Below are positions 1 through 5,034 of a stretch of 6,040 bases of DNA, piece by piece. The notes under the pieces are model-generated. The model was not told the DNA's origin, made no database searches, and saw nothing but the letters and a program-made list of their open reading frames with translations. Numbering within the stretch: position 1 is the first letter of the stretch; every line of letters begins with the position of its first letter. A program made the translations under genes and the position numbers. The DNA is from Candidatus Falkowbacteria bacterium RIFOXYC2_FULL_48_21. GTDB taxonomy: Bacteria > Patescibacteriota > Patescibacteriia > UBA11705 > JABHMO01. The DNA lies in NCBI GenBank assembly GCA_001778275.1, contig MFGM01000083.1, positions 1-6,040 of the forward strand, read 5' to 3'.

Positions 1-1
1 G

Positions 2-1033
2 GGGAATGATATTCGGTTGTATGATGAGAAGATCGAGAGTTATAGAAATTTTGTTAATAAGTTATGGAATATTTCGCGGTTTATTTTAAATGTAGAGACG
101 CAAAATTTTGCGTCTGTACTACAAGGAAAAAGCGTGAAATATTCATTGGCCGATAGATGGATCATGTCGAAGTTCAATCGGGTGAAGGGGGAAATAAATA
201 AATTGTTGGACGAATATAATTTTTCGCAAGCCGGTGAGGTGTTGCGCGATTTTACGTGGAATGATTTTGCGGATTGGTATCTTGAAATTTCGAAGGTGGA
301 AAAAGGTAAGGATGTGATTTTGCGGAATATTTTAGCCGAGTTGTTGAAGTTGTGGCATCCGTTTGTGCCGTTTGTGACGGAAGCGATTTGGTGTTTGGTA
401 GAAGAGGGCGAGAGCGGCGAGTCCTCGCCAGCGGGACGAGTCCGTCCTTTGGCGGACAAAGTCCAAAGTGCAAAGTCCAAAGTCAATGAGAGCATAATGG
501 TTCAAAGGTGGCCGGAGGGGGAGAAGAGGTTAATCGACGAAAGGGCGGAGGAGGAGTTTGAAATTGTGAAGCAAATAATCATTGGTATCAGAAACGTACG
601 TTCGCAATACAATATACCGTATTCGAAGGAGTTGGAAGTGATGGCGGCGGTTGACAAGGATGCGGCGTTGGTGGCGGCAAACGCTGAAGTGATAAAGCAA
701 ATCACCAAGTTGAGCGATTTGGAAGTCATTGAAGTGAAAAAAGCAAGTCCTTTTACGAAACCTGCCGGCTACGTGAGCGGCGGCGTTTTCGCGCACGGAA
801 ATATTTTTGTGAACGTGGCGGACGCGGTTGATTTTGACAAGGAGAAGGAGCGGTTGGAAAAAGAAAAAGCCAATCTGGTCAGTTATATTTCCGGTTTGGA
901 GAAGAAGTTGAACAACGCCGAGTTCGTGAAAAATGCGCCGGCGGCGGTGGTGGAGGGGGAGAGGGCGAAGTTGGCGGAGGCGAAAGATAAGTTGAAAAAA
1001 GTGGAGGAACAGAGAATCGCCGTAATTGAGTAA
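2..1033 (+). CDS. valS: Valyl-tRNA synthetase, C-terminal part (5' end outside window)
   Basis: Class I aminoacyl-tRNA synthetase that charges tRNA-Val in the cytoplasm. Only the last 343 codons are present. The frame is open from base 2 to the TAA at 1031-1033, so the catalytic Rossmann fold and KMSKS loop lie upstream of the window. The visible part begins GNDIRLYDEKIESYRNF, which in this family directly follows the KMSKS region, and continues NKLWNISRFIL, SLADRWIMSKFNRV and the anticodon-binding helical domain (LKLWHPFVPFVTEAIW, IMVQRWPEG, IRNVRSQYNIPYSKEL). The last ~65 residues (FDKEKERLEKEKANL to the end) form the charged coiled-coil arm typical of bacterial ValS. Two stretches (about 92-119 and 407-483) carry palindromes or repeats that look inserted in frame in loops. 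The homology is clear; no internal start should be used. Confidence 0.95.
   Translation, partial: GNDIRLYDEKIESYRNFVNKLWNISRFILNVETQNFASVLQGKSVKYSLADRWIMSKFNRVKGEINKLLDEYNFSQAGEVLRDFTWNDFADWYLEISKVEKGKDVILRNILAELLKLWHPFVPFVTEAIWCLVEEGESGESSPAGRVRPLADKVQSAKSKVNESIMVQRWPEGEKRLIDERAEEEFEIVKQIIIGIRNVRSQYNIPYSKELEVMAAVDKDAALVAANAEVIKQITKLSDLEVIEVKKASPFTKPAGYVSGGVFAHGNIFVNVADAVDFDKEKERLEKEKANLVSYISGLEKKLNNAEFVKNAPAAVVEGERAKLAEAKDKLKKVEEQRIAVIE
92..119. repeat. Palindrome inside the valS coding sequence
   Basis: Positions 96-115 are a perfect 20-bp palindrome (arm AGACGCAAAA and its mirror). GTA at 92-94 and TAC at 117-119 extend it after one G:G mismatch. It is translated within VETQNFASVLQ, between the ISRFIL and SLADRWI blocks of ValS, where family members differ in length. 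It resembles dispersed palindromic elements known from bacterial genomes, although that comparison is from memory. The palindrome itself is directly visible; its mobile origin is inferred. Confidence 0.75.
407..483. repeat. In-frame palindrome and direct-repeat insert in valS
   Basis: This stretch combines a GGCGAG/CTCGCC hairpin (416-421 with 424-429), a GTCCG/CGGAC hairpin (440-444 with 453-457, with CC:GG pairing continuing inward), and a 12-bp direct repeat AAAGTCCAAAGT at 458-469 and 472-483. It encodes a Ser/Gly/Lys-rich peptide between the conserved TEAIW and IMVQRWPEG blocks, where ValS normally has a short loop. The reading frame is kept. The simplest reading is a short repeat element that landed in a surface loop of an essential gene and was tolerated. 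Confidence 0.65.
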
Positions 1034-1034
1034 C

Positions 1035-1066
1035 GCGTAGGGCAGAACACTGTTCTGCCCGTACGC
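1035..1066. repeat. Palindrome after valS
   Basis: GGGCAGAACA (1040-1049) pairs with TGTTCTGCCC (1051-1060). Flanking GCGTA (1035-1039) and TACGC (1062-1066) extend the stem around a bulged G1061. It lies 1 bp after the valS stop. No T-run follows on the plus strand, so it is not a canonical intrinsic terminator, although it could stall polymerase or protect the valS mRNA 3' end. It may also be a REP-like dispersed repeat. Confidence 0.7.
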
Positions 1067-1085
1067 AATTAAGAAAAAATAGAAA

Positions 1086-1114
1086 TTGACGGGTGTATGC
1101 AAATAGCATACAAT
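1086..1114 (+). promoter_or_regulatory. Sigma-70-type promoter of the nucleotidyltransferase gene
   Basis: TTGACG at 1086-1091 and TACAAT at 1109-1114 are separated by exactly 17 bp, a near-consensus -35/-10 pair. The predicted transcription start is near 1121, about 20 bases before the ATG at 1142. The -10 lies in the centre of the operator-like repeats at 1095-1132. No other promoter in the window is as good. It was identified by eye only. Confidence 0.7.
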
Positions 1115-1132
1115 TGTATGCAGATAGCATAC
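1095..1132. promoter_or_regulatory. Putative operator: two copies of a 17-bp inverted repeat
   Basis: GTATGC-5 nt-GCATAC occurs at 1095-1111 and again at 1116-1132. The copies are spaced 21 bp start to start, which is two helical turns and puts both on the same DNA face. The inner arms form a perfect 16-bp palindrome, GCATACAATTGTATGC (1106-1121), that contains the -10 box. A protein bound here would block the promoter. The obvious candidate is the winged-helix protein encoded immediately downstream; that assignment is inferred. Confidence 0.7.
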
Positions 1133-1141
1133 GGATGGTTT

Positions 1142-1687
1142 ATGTCGTTAAAATTTACAAAAAATCAGGAGCTGATTTTGAACTTCTTTTTTAAACATCA
1201 GGATGAATCATTTTATTTGCGGCAATTGGGCAGGGAGCTTGGCAAGAAGCCCGGAGTGTTTCAGCGGGATATTAATAAATTGGTTGAGGTCGGATTTTTG
1301 CGCAGTGAGAAAAAGGGAAATAGCCGTTTTTTTTCGCTTAATAGAAATCATCCGGTGTATGCGGAAATGAAAAGTATTTTTTTTAAAACTTCCGGCATCG
1401 CGGGGACTCTGAAGCGAGAGTTGGCCCAGATCCAGGGGGTGGCAAGGGCGTTTATCTACGGTTCTTTCGCGCGCGGCGAGGAAAAAGCGGACAGCGACAT
1501 TGATCTTATGATCATCGGTTCGGCGGATGAAAATAAGATTCTGGACGTTATCAGTCGGCTGGAAGGCGAATTTGGCCGACCGATCAACTATGGATTGATT
1601 GGTGAGCCCGAATTTAAGCGAAAGAGTGTCGGACAAGATTCTTTTTTTGAAAATATTTTGAAACAAAAGCGAATTGAGCTTGTGTGA
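1142..1687 (+). CDS. Winged-helix plus minimal nucleotidyltransferase (MNT) domain protein
   Basis: 181-aa cytoplasmic protein. Residues ~1-75 (FTKNQELILNFFF, LRQLGRELGKKPGVFQRDINKLVEVGFL, FFSLNRNHP) form an ArsR-like winged-helix DNA-binding domain. Residues ~95-181 form a DNA polymerase beta-type minimal nucleotidyltransferase domain, with the signature GSFARG followed by SDIDLMII, whose two Asp residues are the metal ligands. This fusion is known in bacteria and archaea; its substrate is not established, and MNT proteins often act as antitoxins that AMPylate a HEPN toxin. No HEPN gene is adjacent here. An in-frame ATG at 1097 would translate the operator as MQIAYNCMQIAY and lies upstream of the predicted transcription start, so 1142 is preferred. 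No strong Shine-Dalgarno is visible. Long T-runs occur at 1327-1334 and ~1377-1384. It probably represses its own promoter. Confidence 0.85.
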   Translation: MSLKFTKNQELILNFFFKHQDESFYLRQLGRELGKKPGVFQRDINKLVEVGFLRSEKKGNSRFFSLNRNHPVYAEMKSIFFKTSGIAGTLKRELAQIQGVARAFIYGSFARGEEKADSDIDLMIIGSADENKILDVISRLEGEFGRPINYGLIGEPEFKRKSVGQDSFFENILKQKRIELV

Positions 1688-1718
1688 CGGAAGATTTTTA
1701 AGGAATTGTGACTGAACT

Positions 1719-1788
1719 CCCTGTGGTCTCTGCCACAGGGTCTACAAATGACCGCTGAGCCTGACGCCCTGCGGTCTCTGCCGCAGGG
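1719..1788. repeat. Pair of related hairpins before the DGR target gene
   Basis: Hairpin 1 is CCCTGTGG (1719-1726) with CCACAGGG (1733-1740). Hairpin 2 is CCCTGCGG (1767-1774) with CCGCAGGG (1781-1788). Both have 8-bp stems and the same loop TCTCTG, and start 48 bp apart. The single difference (T:A versus C:G at stem position 6) is compensated on both arms. The only purine-rich SD-like stretch before the ATG at 1810 (GGAGG, 1787-1791) overlaps the 3' arm of hairpin 2. The 122-bp spacer 1688-1809 holds no gene and no convincing promoter. Confidence 0.8.
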
Positions 1789-1809
1789 AGGGGTTCACAA
1801 TATAAAAAT

Positions 1810-4044
1810 ATGCCTGAAAAATTCGATGCTTTGTTCCGCGAGGCGGAAGGAGAAAAAGATAAAGGCCCGGTTTATAAATTCAAAAAGCTGATCAAAACGC
1901 CCGAGGGCAAGGTCGAGCGTGAATTTGTGTCGGTTTGCGGCGTGGAGTTGGAAGTCAATGTCGAAGGCCGCGGCACTCAATTTGGCGCGGAGGAATTTGA
2001 AGATTTCGCGTTGGACGACAAAACCGTGGAGCTTTTGAAAATCTACGCCAAGGCGATCAAACTGAACCAGCCGCCGCTCGTGGAGGGCCCGACCGACATC
2101 GGCAAGTCAAAGGTTTTGGAATACCTGGCTTTTTTGACGAATAATTTTCTGATTTACCAAAGTTTTTCCGGTCAGACGGACGTTTCCGAGCTGATCGGCA
2201 AATACGTGCCGAACACGGAGGATGCGCGCAAAACCTTTGAACGGATACTGGCGCAAAAAAATCGCGGTTCGCTCAAGCTTGAAACGTTAGCGATCATTGC
2301 GAAAATAAATGCGGAAAAAGAACCGCGCGGATTCACCAAAGAAGAATGCATGAAAATCGCGGAACTGGAAGGCTTGAGCCTTGATCGCGCGGAATGGGTA
2401 TGGCAGGACGGCACGGTGCCGCGCGCCATGGAGTTTGACGGCGGCAACGGCGCTTGGCTGTATTTCGATGAGCTGGGTGCGGCCGAGCCGCAGATATTGG
2501 TGAAGTTGAATCGCGTTTTTGCTCGCGGTATGAAGCGAATAGAAATCACGGAAAACGGCGGTCGGGAAGTGGTGGGCGGTAAAAATTTCCGATTTTTCGC
2601 CACCACCAATCCGCCGTCGTATGCCGGTCGCGAGCCGTTTGAAAAAGATTTTTTACGGCGCTGGGTGTATCAAAAAGTTTCCGCCTTGGGGCAAAAAGAT
2701 TTCAAAGCCAGACTGGATTTCGCCGGCTTGCGGAATGCGGACAAGGGCGGTCGCGCGGATATTTTCGGTCGGCCGGAGATAAACGAATTGTTGAATGATT
2801 TGATTGTGTCTTTCGCCTTTTTAGCGCAGGATTATTTGGATAAAATTCCCAAGGATCCTGGTGAACAGCAGTTTCGCATGGGCGATTTTACCGATGCTTT
2901 GCGCGTGGCGGAATATCTGCGGATTTTCGGAGCGGATGATTTGCTGGCGGTGCTCCGAGATGCCGTGGAATTTTACTATATCGGCAAGGTTGATGAGGAC
3001 AAGCAAGATTCGAGCAATAAAAACGTCAGGAAAAAATTGCGGAAGATTTTGGATACCGCTTTGGCGGCGAAAGACGCGGCTGAAAAGCTGAAGGCGTTGC
3101 TCGATAATCCGGAAATCGTGAAGGCGCGAACGGAAATTAAGACAAAGCTGGTGGCTGCGGCCAAGCGTGCGCAGGCGTTGGAAAAAGGATTACCGTCGCG
3201 CCGGCCAAGAAAAGAAGATTCGGTTGACTCCGAACTCGGCGCTCGCACGATTTCAGAAGTGACGGGTAGAACGCCTGATAAAAAAGAAGTGAAGGTCAAT
3301 CTGGCGGAATTGGCCAGGTATTGGAATACGTTTTACAAGGATAATAAAGTAACATGGGTGGAACCGATACCGGAAGATATCAAATTAACGGAAGCACAGG
3401 CAACGGAAATGAAAAGGCAGATAGAAGTATTGGGATTTGACTGGCCGGTGATCATTCCTGAGGGATTGACGGGCGAACCGGAGTATGAGGAGGTGGAGGG
3501 GGAAGAAGTAGATGAGAAAACCAAGAAAAAGGTCAAGGTAAAGAGATTGCAACTGAAAAAGCCGGCGGAGCATTACAAGGAATTGCACGAGCTGATGAGC
3601 GAGGGGTACAAGGGAAAGACGCTTTATGGTGGCAATTACGGTGAAGACGGCGGAGTGGGTGCGTCAAAGGATAAAAGAACGGGATTGAGAATAATCATGT
3701 CGAAACAAGTGCAGGAGGTGACCGAAGACGAAAAGTTGAAACTAACAATGGGCCGGAGCATTGATGATTTGGAGGCGAAAGGCGGGATATTTGAAACGTT
3801 GGGAGTGGGTGGCATGACGGAAGCGGAGTATTTGATTTTTCAAAGAGTGTATTACAAGGAAACAGGAAAGCATTTGGATGTGAAGCTCTATACATGGTTT
3901 GCGGCCAGTTCCCGGCCTCGCTCCGGCCGCGTTCCCTGTGGCGATTGGGATCCAGGGGATCAGAGACTGCACTTCCATTCCAATGATCCCGATTATCAGA
4001 ATGATTTTCGAGGGTGTCGCCTCGCCGGCAGTTTCCTTCTGTAA
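1810..4044 (+). CDS. DGR target protein: AAA_5/MoxR-like ATPase with C-terminal lectin-like variable domain
   Basis: 744-aa protein with no signal peptide or membrane helix, so probably cytoplasmic. Residues ~65-300 form a P-loop AAA+ domain of the dynein/midasin/MoxR type: Walker A GPTDIGKS (93-100), an inserted helical stretch (~141-190), the block QDGTVPRAMEF, Walker B WLYFDE (216-221), sensor-1 ATTNPP (264-269), and RR (283-284) as possible arginine finger. Residues ~320-390 fit the helical lid. Residues ~400-465 are basic and helical, and ~556-578 form an acidic then lysine-rich linker. Residues ~585-744 (AEHYKELHELM, MTEAEYLIFQRVYY, then the VR from 702) fit the C-type-lectin/FGE-like domain of DGR targets. 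Inference: the ATPase remodels or signals when the variable tail binds a ligand. The frame is closed by TGA at 1762 upstream, and no other start codon lies between it and 1810. The SD-like GGAGG is 18 bases away, which is too far to be typical. Confidence 0.9.
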   Translation: MPEKFDALFREAEGEKDKGPVYKFKKLIKTPEGKVEREFVSVCGVELEVNVEGRGTQFGAEEFEDFALDDKTVELLKIYAKAIKLNQPPLVEGPTDIGKSKVLEYLAFLTNNFLIYQSFSGQTDVSELIGKYVPNTEDARKTFERILAQKNRGSLKLETLAIIAKINAEKEPRGFTKEECMKIAELEGLSLDRAEWVWQDGTVPRAMEFDGGNGAWLYFDELGAAEPQILVKLNRVFARGMKRIEITENGGREVVGGKNFRFFATTNPPSYAGREPFEKDFLRRWVYQKVSALGQKDFKARLDFAGLRNADKGGRADIFGRPEINELLNDLIVSFAFLAQDYLDKIPKDPGEQQFRMGDFTDALRVAEYLRIFGADDLLAVLRDAVEFYYIGKVDEDKQDSSNKNVRKKLRKILDTALAAKDAAEKLKALLDNPEIVKARTEIKTKLVAAAKRAQALEKGLPSRRPRKEDSVDSELGARTISEVTGRTPDKKEVKVNLAELARYWNTFYKDNKVTWVEPIPEDIKLTEAQATEMKRQIEVLGFDWPVIIPEGLTGEPEYEEVEGEEVDEKTKKKVKVKRLQLKKPAEHYKELHELMSEGYKGKTLYGGNYGEDGGVGASKDKRTGLRIIMSKQVQEVTEDEKLKLTMGRSIDDLEAKGGIFETLGVGGMTEAEYLIFQRVYYKETGKHLDVKLYTWFAASSRPRSGRVPCGDWDPGDQRLHFHSNDPDYQNDFRGCRLAGSFLL
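3913..4034 (+). other. DGR variable region (VR)
   Basis: 122 bp at the 3' end of the target gene match the template at 4406-4527 (constant offset 493) without gaps. I count 13 mismatches. Eleven are at TR adenines: A to G at 3938, 3943, 3949, 3956, 3958 and 4010; A to C at 3970 and 3976; A to T at 3994, 4006 and 4007. Two are not: T to G at 3957 and G to C at 3961. Residues 702-742 are covered, with changes at 710, 712, 714, 716, 717, 718, 721, 723, 729, 733 and 734, none silent. The first 25 bp contain no adenine. The last 24 bp (4011-4034, GC-rich) are identical and would be the IMH-like 3' anchor at which cDNA priming or homing starts in characterised DGRs. The repeat ends 8 bp before the stop codon TAA at 4042. 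Confidence 0.97.
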
Positions 4045-4175
4045 TTTTGTATTTGGAAAGCTGATATTTATTTTGTTTTTTTATATTTTTTATTTTGCGG
4101 TTTGACGGAAGTCGGAACGCAACTTGCGGCTAATGAAGCCACCTCTCCCTGGTTTTATCGAAGGGGCGAGGAATG

Positions 4176-4263
4176 GTTCGCCGAGGATTGTTCGTCGGTG
4201 ATCCGGAGTCCGCCCCGCCCATTCGATAAACTCATGGCGGGGCGGAGCGTGAATTCGGCGAAC
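4176..4263. repeat. Large nested inverted repeat upstream of TR
   Basis: The outer arms GTTCGCCGA (4176-4184) and TCGGCGAAC (4255-4263) are perfectly complementary. The inner arms TCCGCCCCGCC (4209-4219) and GGCGGGGCGGA (4236-4246) pair over 11 bp around a 16-nt loop. Between the arms the sides are unequal (24 versus 8 nt). It could form a strong RNA or DNA structure. It could also be a short palindromic insertion element, or mark the start of the TR transcript. Confidence 0.75.
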
Positions 4264-4301
4264 AAGCGGAAGGAAACTGCGGTTTGTTTTTGGCGCGGGT
4301 G

Positions 4302-4317
4302 CCCCGCCTTGGCGGGG
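4302..4317. repeat. Short GC hairpin upstream of TR
   Basis: CCCCGCC (4302-4308) and GGCGGGG (4311-4317) flank a TT loop. No T-run follows, so it is not an intrinsic terminator. Its core (CGCC-TT-GGCGG) resembles the hairpin at 4563-4573 after TR and part of the valS insert at 445-457, suggesting one dispersed family. Confidence 0.65.
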
Positions 4318-4405
4318 TTGCCGCCGCATCAAATTCAATCGGAAAATTTATCGTCAAGATAAGTATTCCGGTGGTGGTACGGATGAAAACAAACTAAAGA
4401 CGAGG

Positions 4406-4527
4406 CGGCCTCGCTCCGGCCGCGTTCCCTATGGCAATTGGAATCCAGATAATGAGAGACTGAACTTCAATTCCAATGATCCCGATAATCAGAATGATAA
4501 TCAAGGGTGTCGCCTCGCCGGCAGTTT
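4406..4527 (+). other. DGR template repeat (TR)
   Basis: This is the invariant 122-bp template for mutagenic homing into VR (3913-4034). I count 31 adenines, of which 11 differ in VR. They are concentrated in AAT/AAC codons: read in the VR frame, the segment after VPYG gives nine asparagines in about 24 residues. This is the usual DGR design, because A-mutagenesis of AAY samples many chemistries without producing stop codons. The 5' 25 bp have no adenine and can fold (CGGCC/GGCCG), and the 3' 23 bp have one. TR has the same orientation as VR and the RT, as required. In characterised DGRs the functional RNA extends past TR into the downstream spacer; its ends here cannot be set by eye. Confidence 0.97.
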
Positions 4528-4551
4528 TGAAAATATGATCGTTTAAAAGAA

Positions 4552-4655
4552 TGGCCGCACCACGCCTTCGGCGGGTGCCCGGCAAGCCGGCCACAGTACC
4601 AGTCCCGGCACTATTCCTTCGTCAAGTGCAGGGTAAACGCTACGCTCCGGTACTG
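4552..4655 (+). ncRNA. Structured spacer 3' of TR, probable part of the DGR RNA
   Basis: The 138 bp between TR and the avd stop contain stacked inverted repeats. TGGCCG (4552-4557) pairs with CGGCCA (4588-4593), enclosing CACC-A-CGCC/GGCG-GGTG (4558-4566 with 4570-4577, loop TTC). An alternative hairpin is CCGGC/GCCGG (4579-4590). CAGTACC (4594-4600) pairs with GGTACTG (4649-4655). In the Bordetella phage DGR, a spacer of about this length directly 3' of TR is required for cDNA synthesis and RT-Avd binding. The same role here is inferred from position and structure. It could instead be dispersed palindromic repeats that also stop minus-strand avd transcription. Confidence 0.5.
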
Positions 4656-4665
4656 GGCAGGCAGT

Positions 4666-5034
4666 TTAGCGGTTTGACTTTAGATATTTTATCCAGCCGC
4701 CGACCATTTTGCCGATTTCTTGCGTGTGCGCTGACACGGTCAAGTATTCAGGCTCTCCCCAGATACCGATTTCGCGCGTCAGCCGGAATAATCTTTTTAG
4801 CGTTTCGATCTGCGCGTTTAACTTGAACAGCTCATTTTCTTTCAGCGGGTAGGGCAGTTGGTTGATGTAGAAAGTTTGAGTTAAAAGATGTAAGATGCCT
4901 TTCTCAAGGCTCTCTCCCAGCGAATAGCGTTCTTTCTTCGGGAATCTTTTGAGTTGTTGGTAGGTTGTTTTAAAGAGCGTGAAGAGTTTATCGGCCAAAG
5001 GGATGTTCAATTCAAAGTTATGAAAACCGTCCAT
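4666..5034 (-). CDS. avd: DGR accessory variability determinant, four-helix-bundle Avd protein
   Basis: 122-aa all-helical basic protein. In studied DGRs, Avd is a pentameric barrel that binds the RT and TR RNA and is required for cDNA synthesis. Family features visible here are a short N-terminal lead into IPLADKLFTLFKTTYQQL (helix 1), FPKKERYSLG before helix 2, LKRLFRLTREIG (helix 3), and HTQEIGKMVGGWIKYLK in helix 4. The EIGKMVGGW block is characteristic. It lies on the minus strand between TR and RT, opposite to both, which differs from the usual co-directional order. The start at 5034 (MDGFHNF) gives only a 15-bp overlap with the RT start. An in-frame ATG at 5085 would add 17 residues (MPRVENIFYFNQLIINI) and overlap the RT by 66 bp. 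Neither has a clear Shine-Dalgarno. Its transcript, if not terminated, would be antisense to TR. Confidence 0.88.
   Translation of the reverse strand: MDGFHNFELNIPLADKLFTLFKTTYQQLKRFPKKERYSLGESLEKGILHLLTQTFYINQLPYPLKENELFKLNAQIETLKRLFRLTREIGIWGEPEYLTVSAHTQEIGKMVGGWIKYLKSNR

Larger units (their letters stand above)
4045..4405. other. Non-coding spacer between target gene and template repeat
   Basis: No convincing gene is present. Bases 4045-4095 are very T-rich on the plus strand (several T4-T7 runs), without a strong hairpin just before them, so this is a possible but non-canonical termination zone. The rest is GC-rich and dominated by palindromes (4176-4263 and 4302-4317). A short open frame at 4102-4362 runs through both palindromes and encodes nothing recognisable. 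From 4253 the frame of TR is open but has no ATG, GTG or TTG start ahead of TR. The promoter for TR RNA should lie here or further upstream. TTGACG at 4102-4107 lacks a matching -10 at 16-18 bp. Confidence 0.6.

Noticed and set aside
1035..1066. Intrinsic terminator of valS
   Set aside because: The hairpin is strong but no T-run follows it on the plus strand.
1097..1141. Upstream in-frame ATG of the nucleotidyltransferase gene (MQIAYNCMQIAY)
   Set aside because: It lies inside the operator repeats and upstream of the predicted transcription start; the peptide is simply the translated repeat.
1795..1812. AT-rich stretch before ATG 1810 as a -10 promoter box
   Set aside because: It is too close to the start codon, and no -35-like hexamer lies at 16-18 bp upstream, which is occupied by hairpin 2.
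4090..4338. 82-codon minus-strand open frame in the same spacer
   Set aside because: It is antisense to the same palindromes, and its Arg/Pro-rich peptide is of the kind that repeats generate by chance.
4102..4362. 86-codon plus-strand open frame between VR and TR
   Set aside because: It runs through two strong palindromes, has no recognisable domain and no ribosome binding site, and its composition reflects the GC-rich repeats.
3913..4527. VR/TR pair as a simple duplication or CRISPR-like repeat
   Set aside because: There are only two copies, with mismatches confined almost entirely to adenines of one copy and an RT next to them, which fits a DGR and not CRISPR or neutral duplication.
4253..4546. 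Open frame that includes TR and ends at TAA 4544-4546
   Set aside because: It has no ATG, GTG or TTG before TR. The frame is open because TR mirrors coding VR. TR acts as an RNA template, not a gene.
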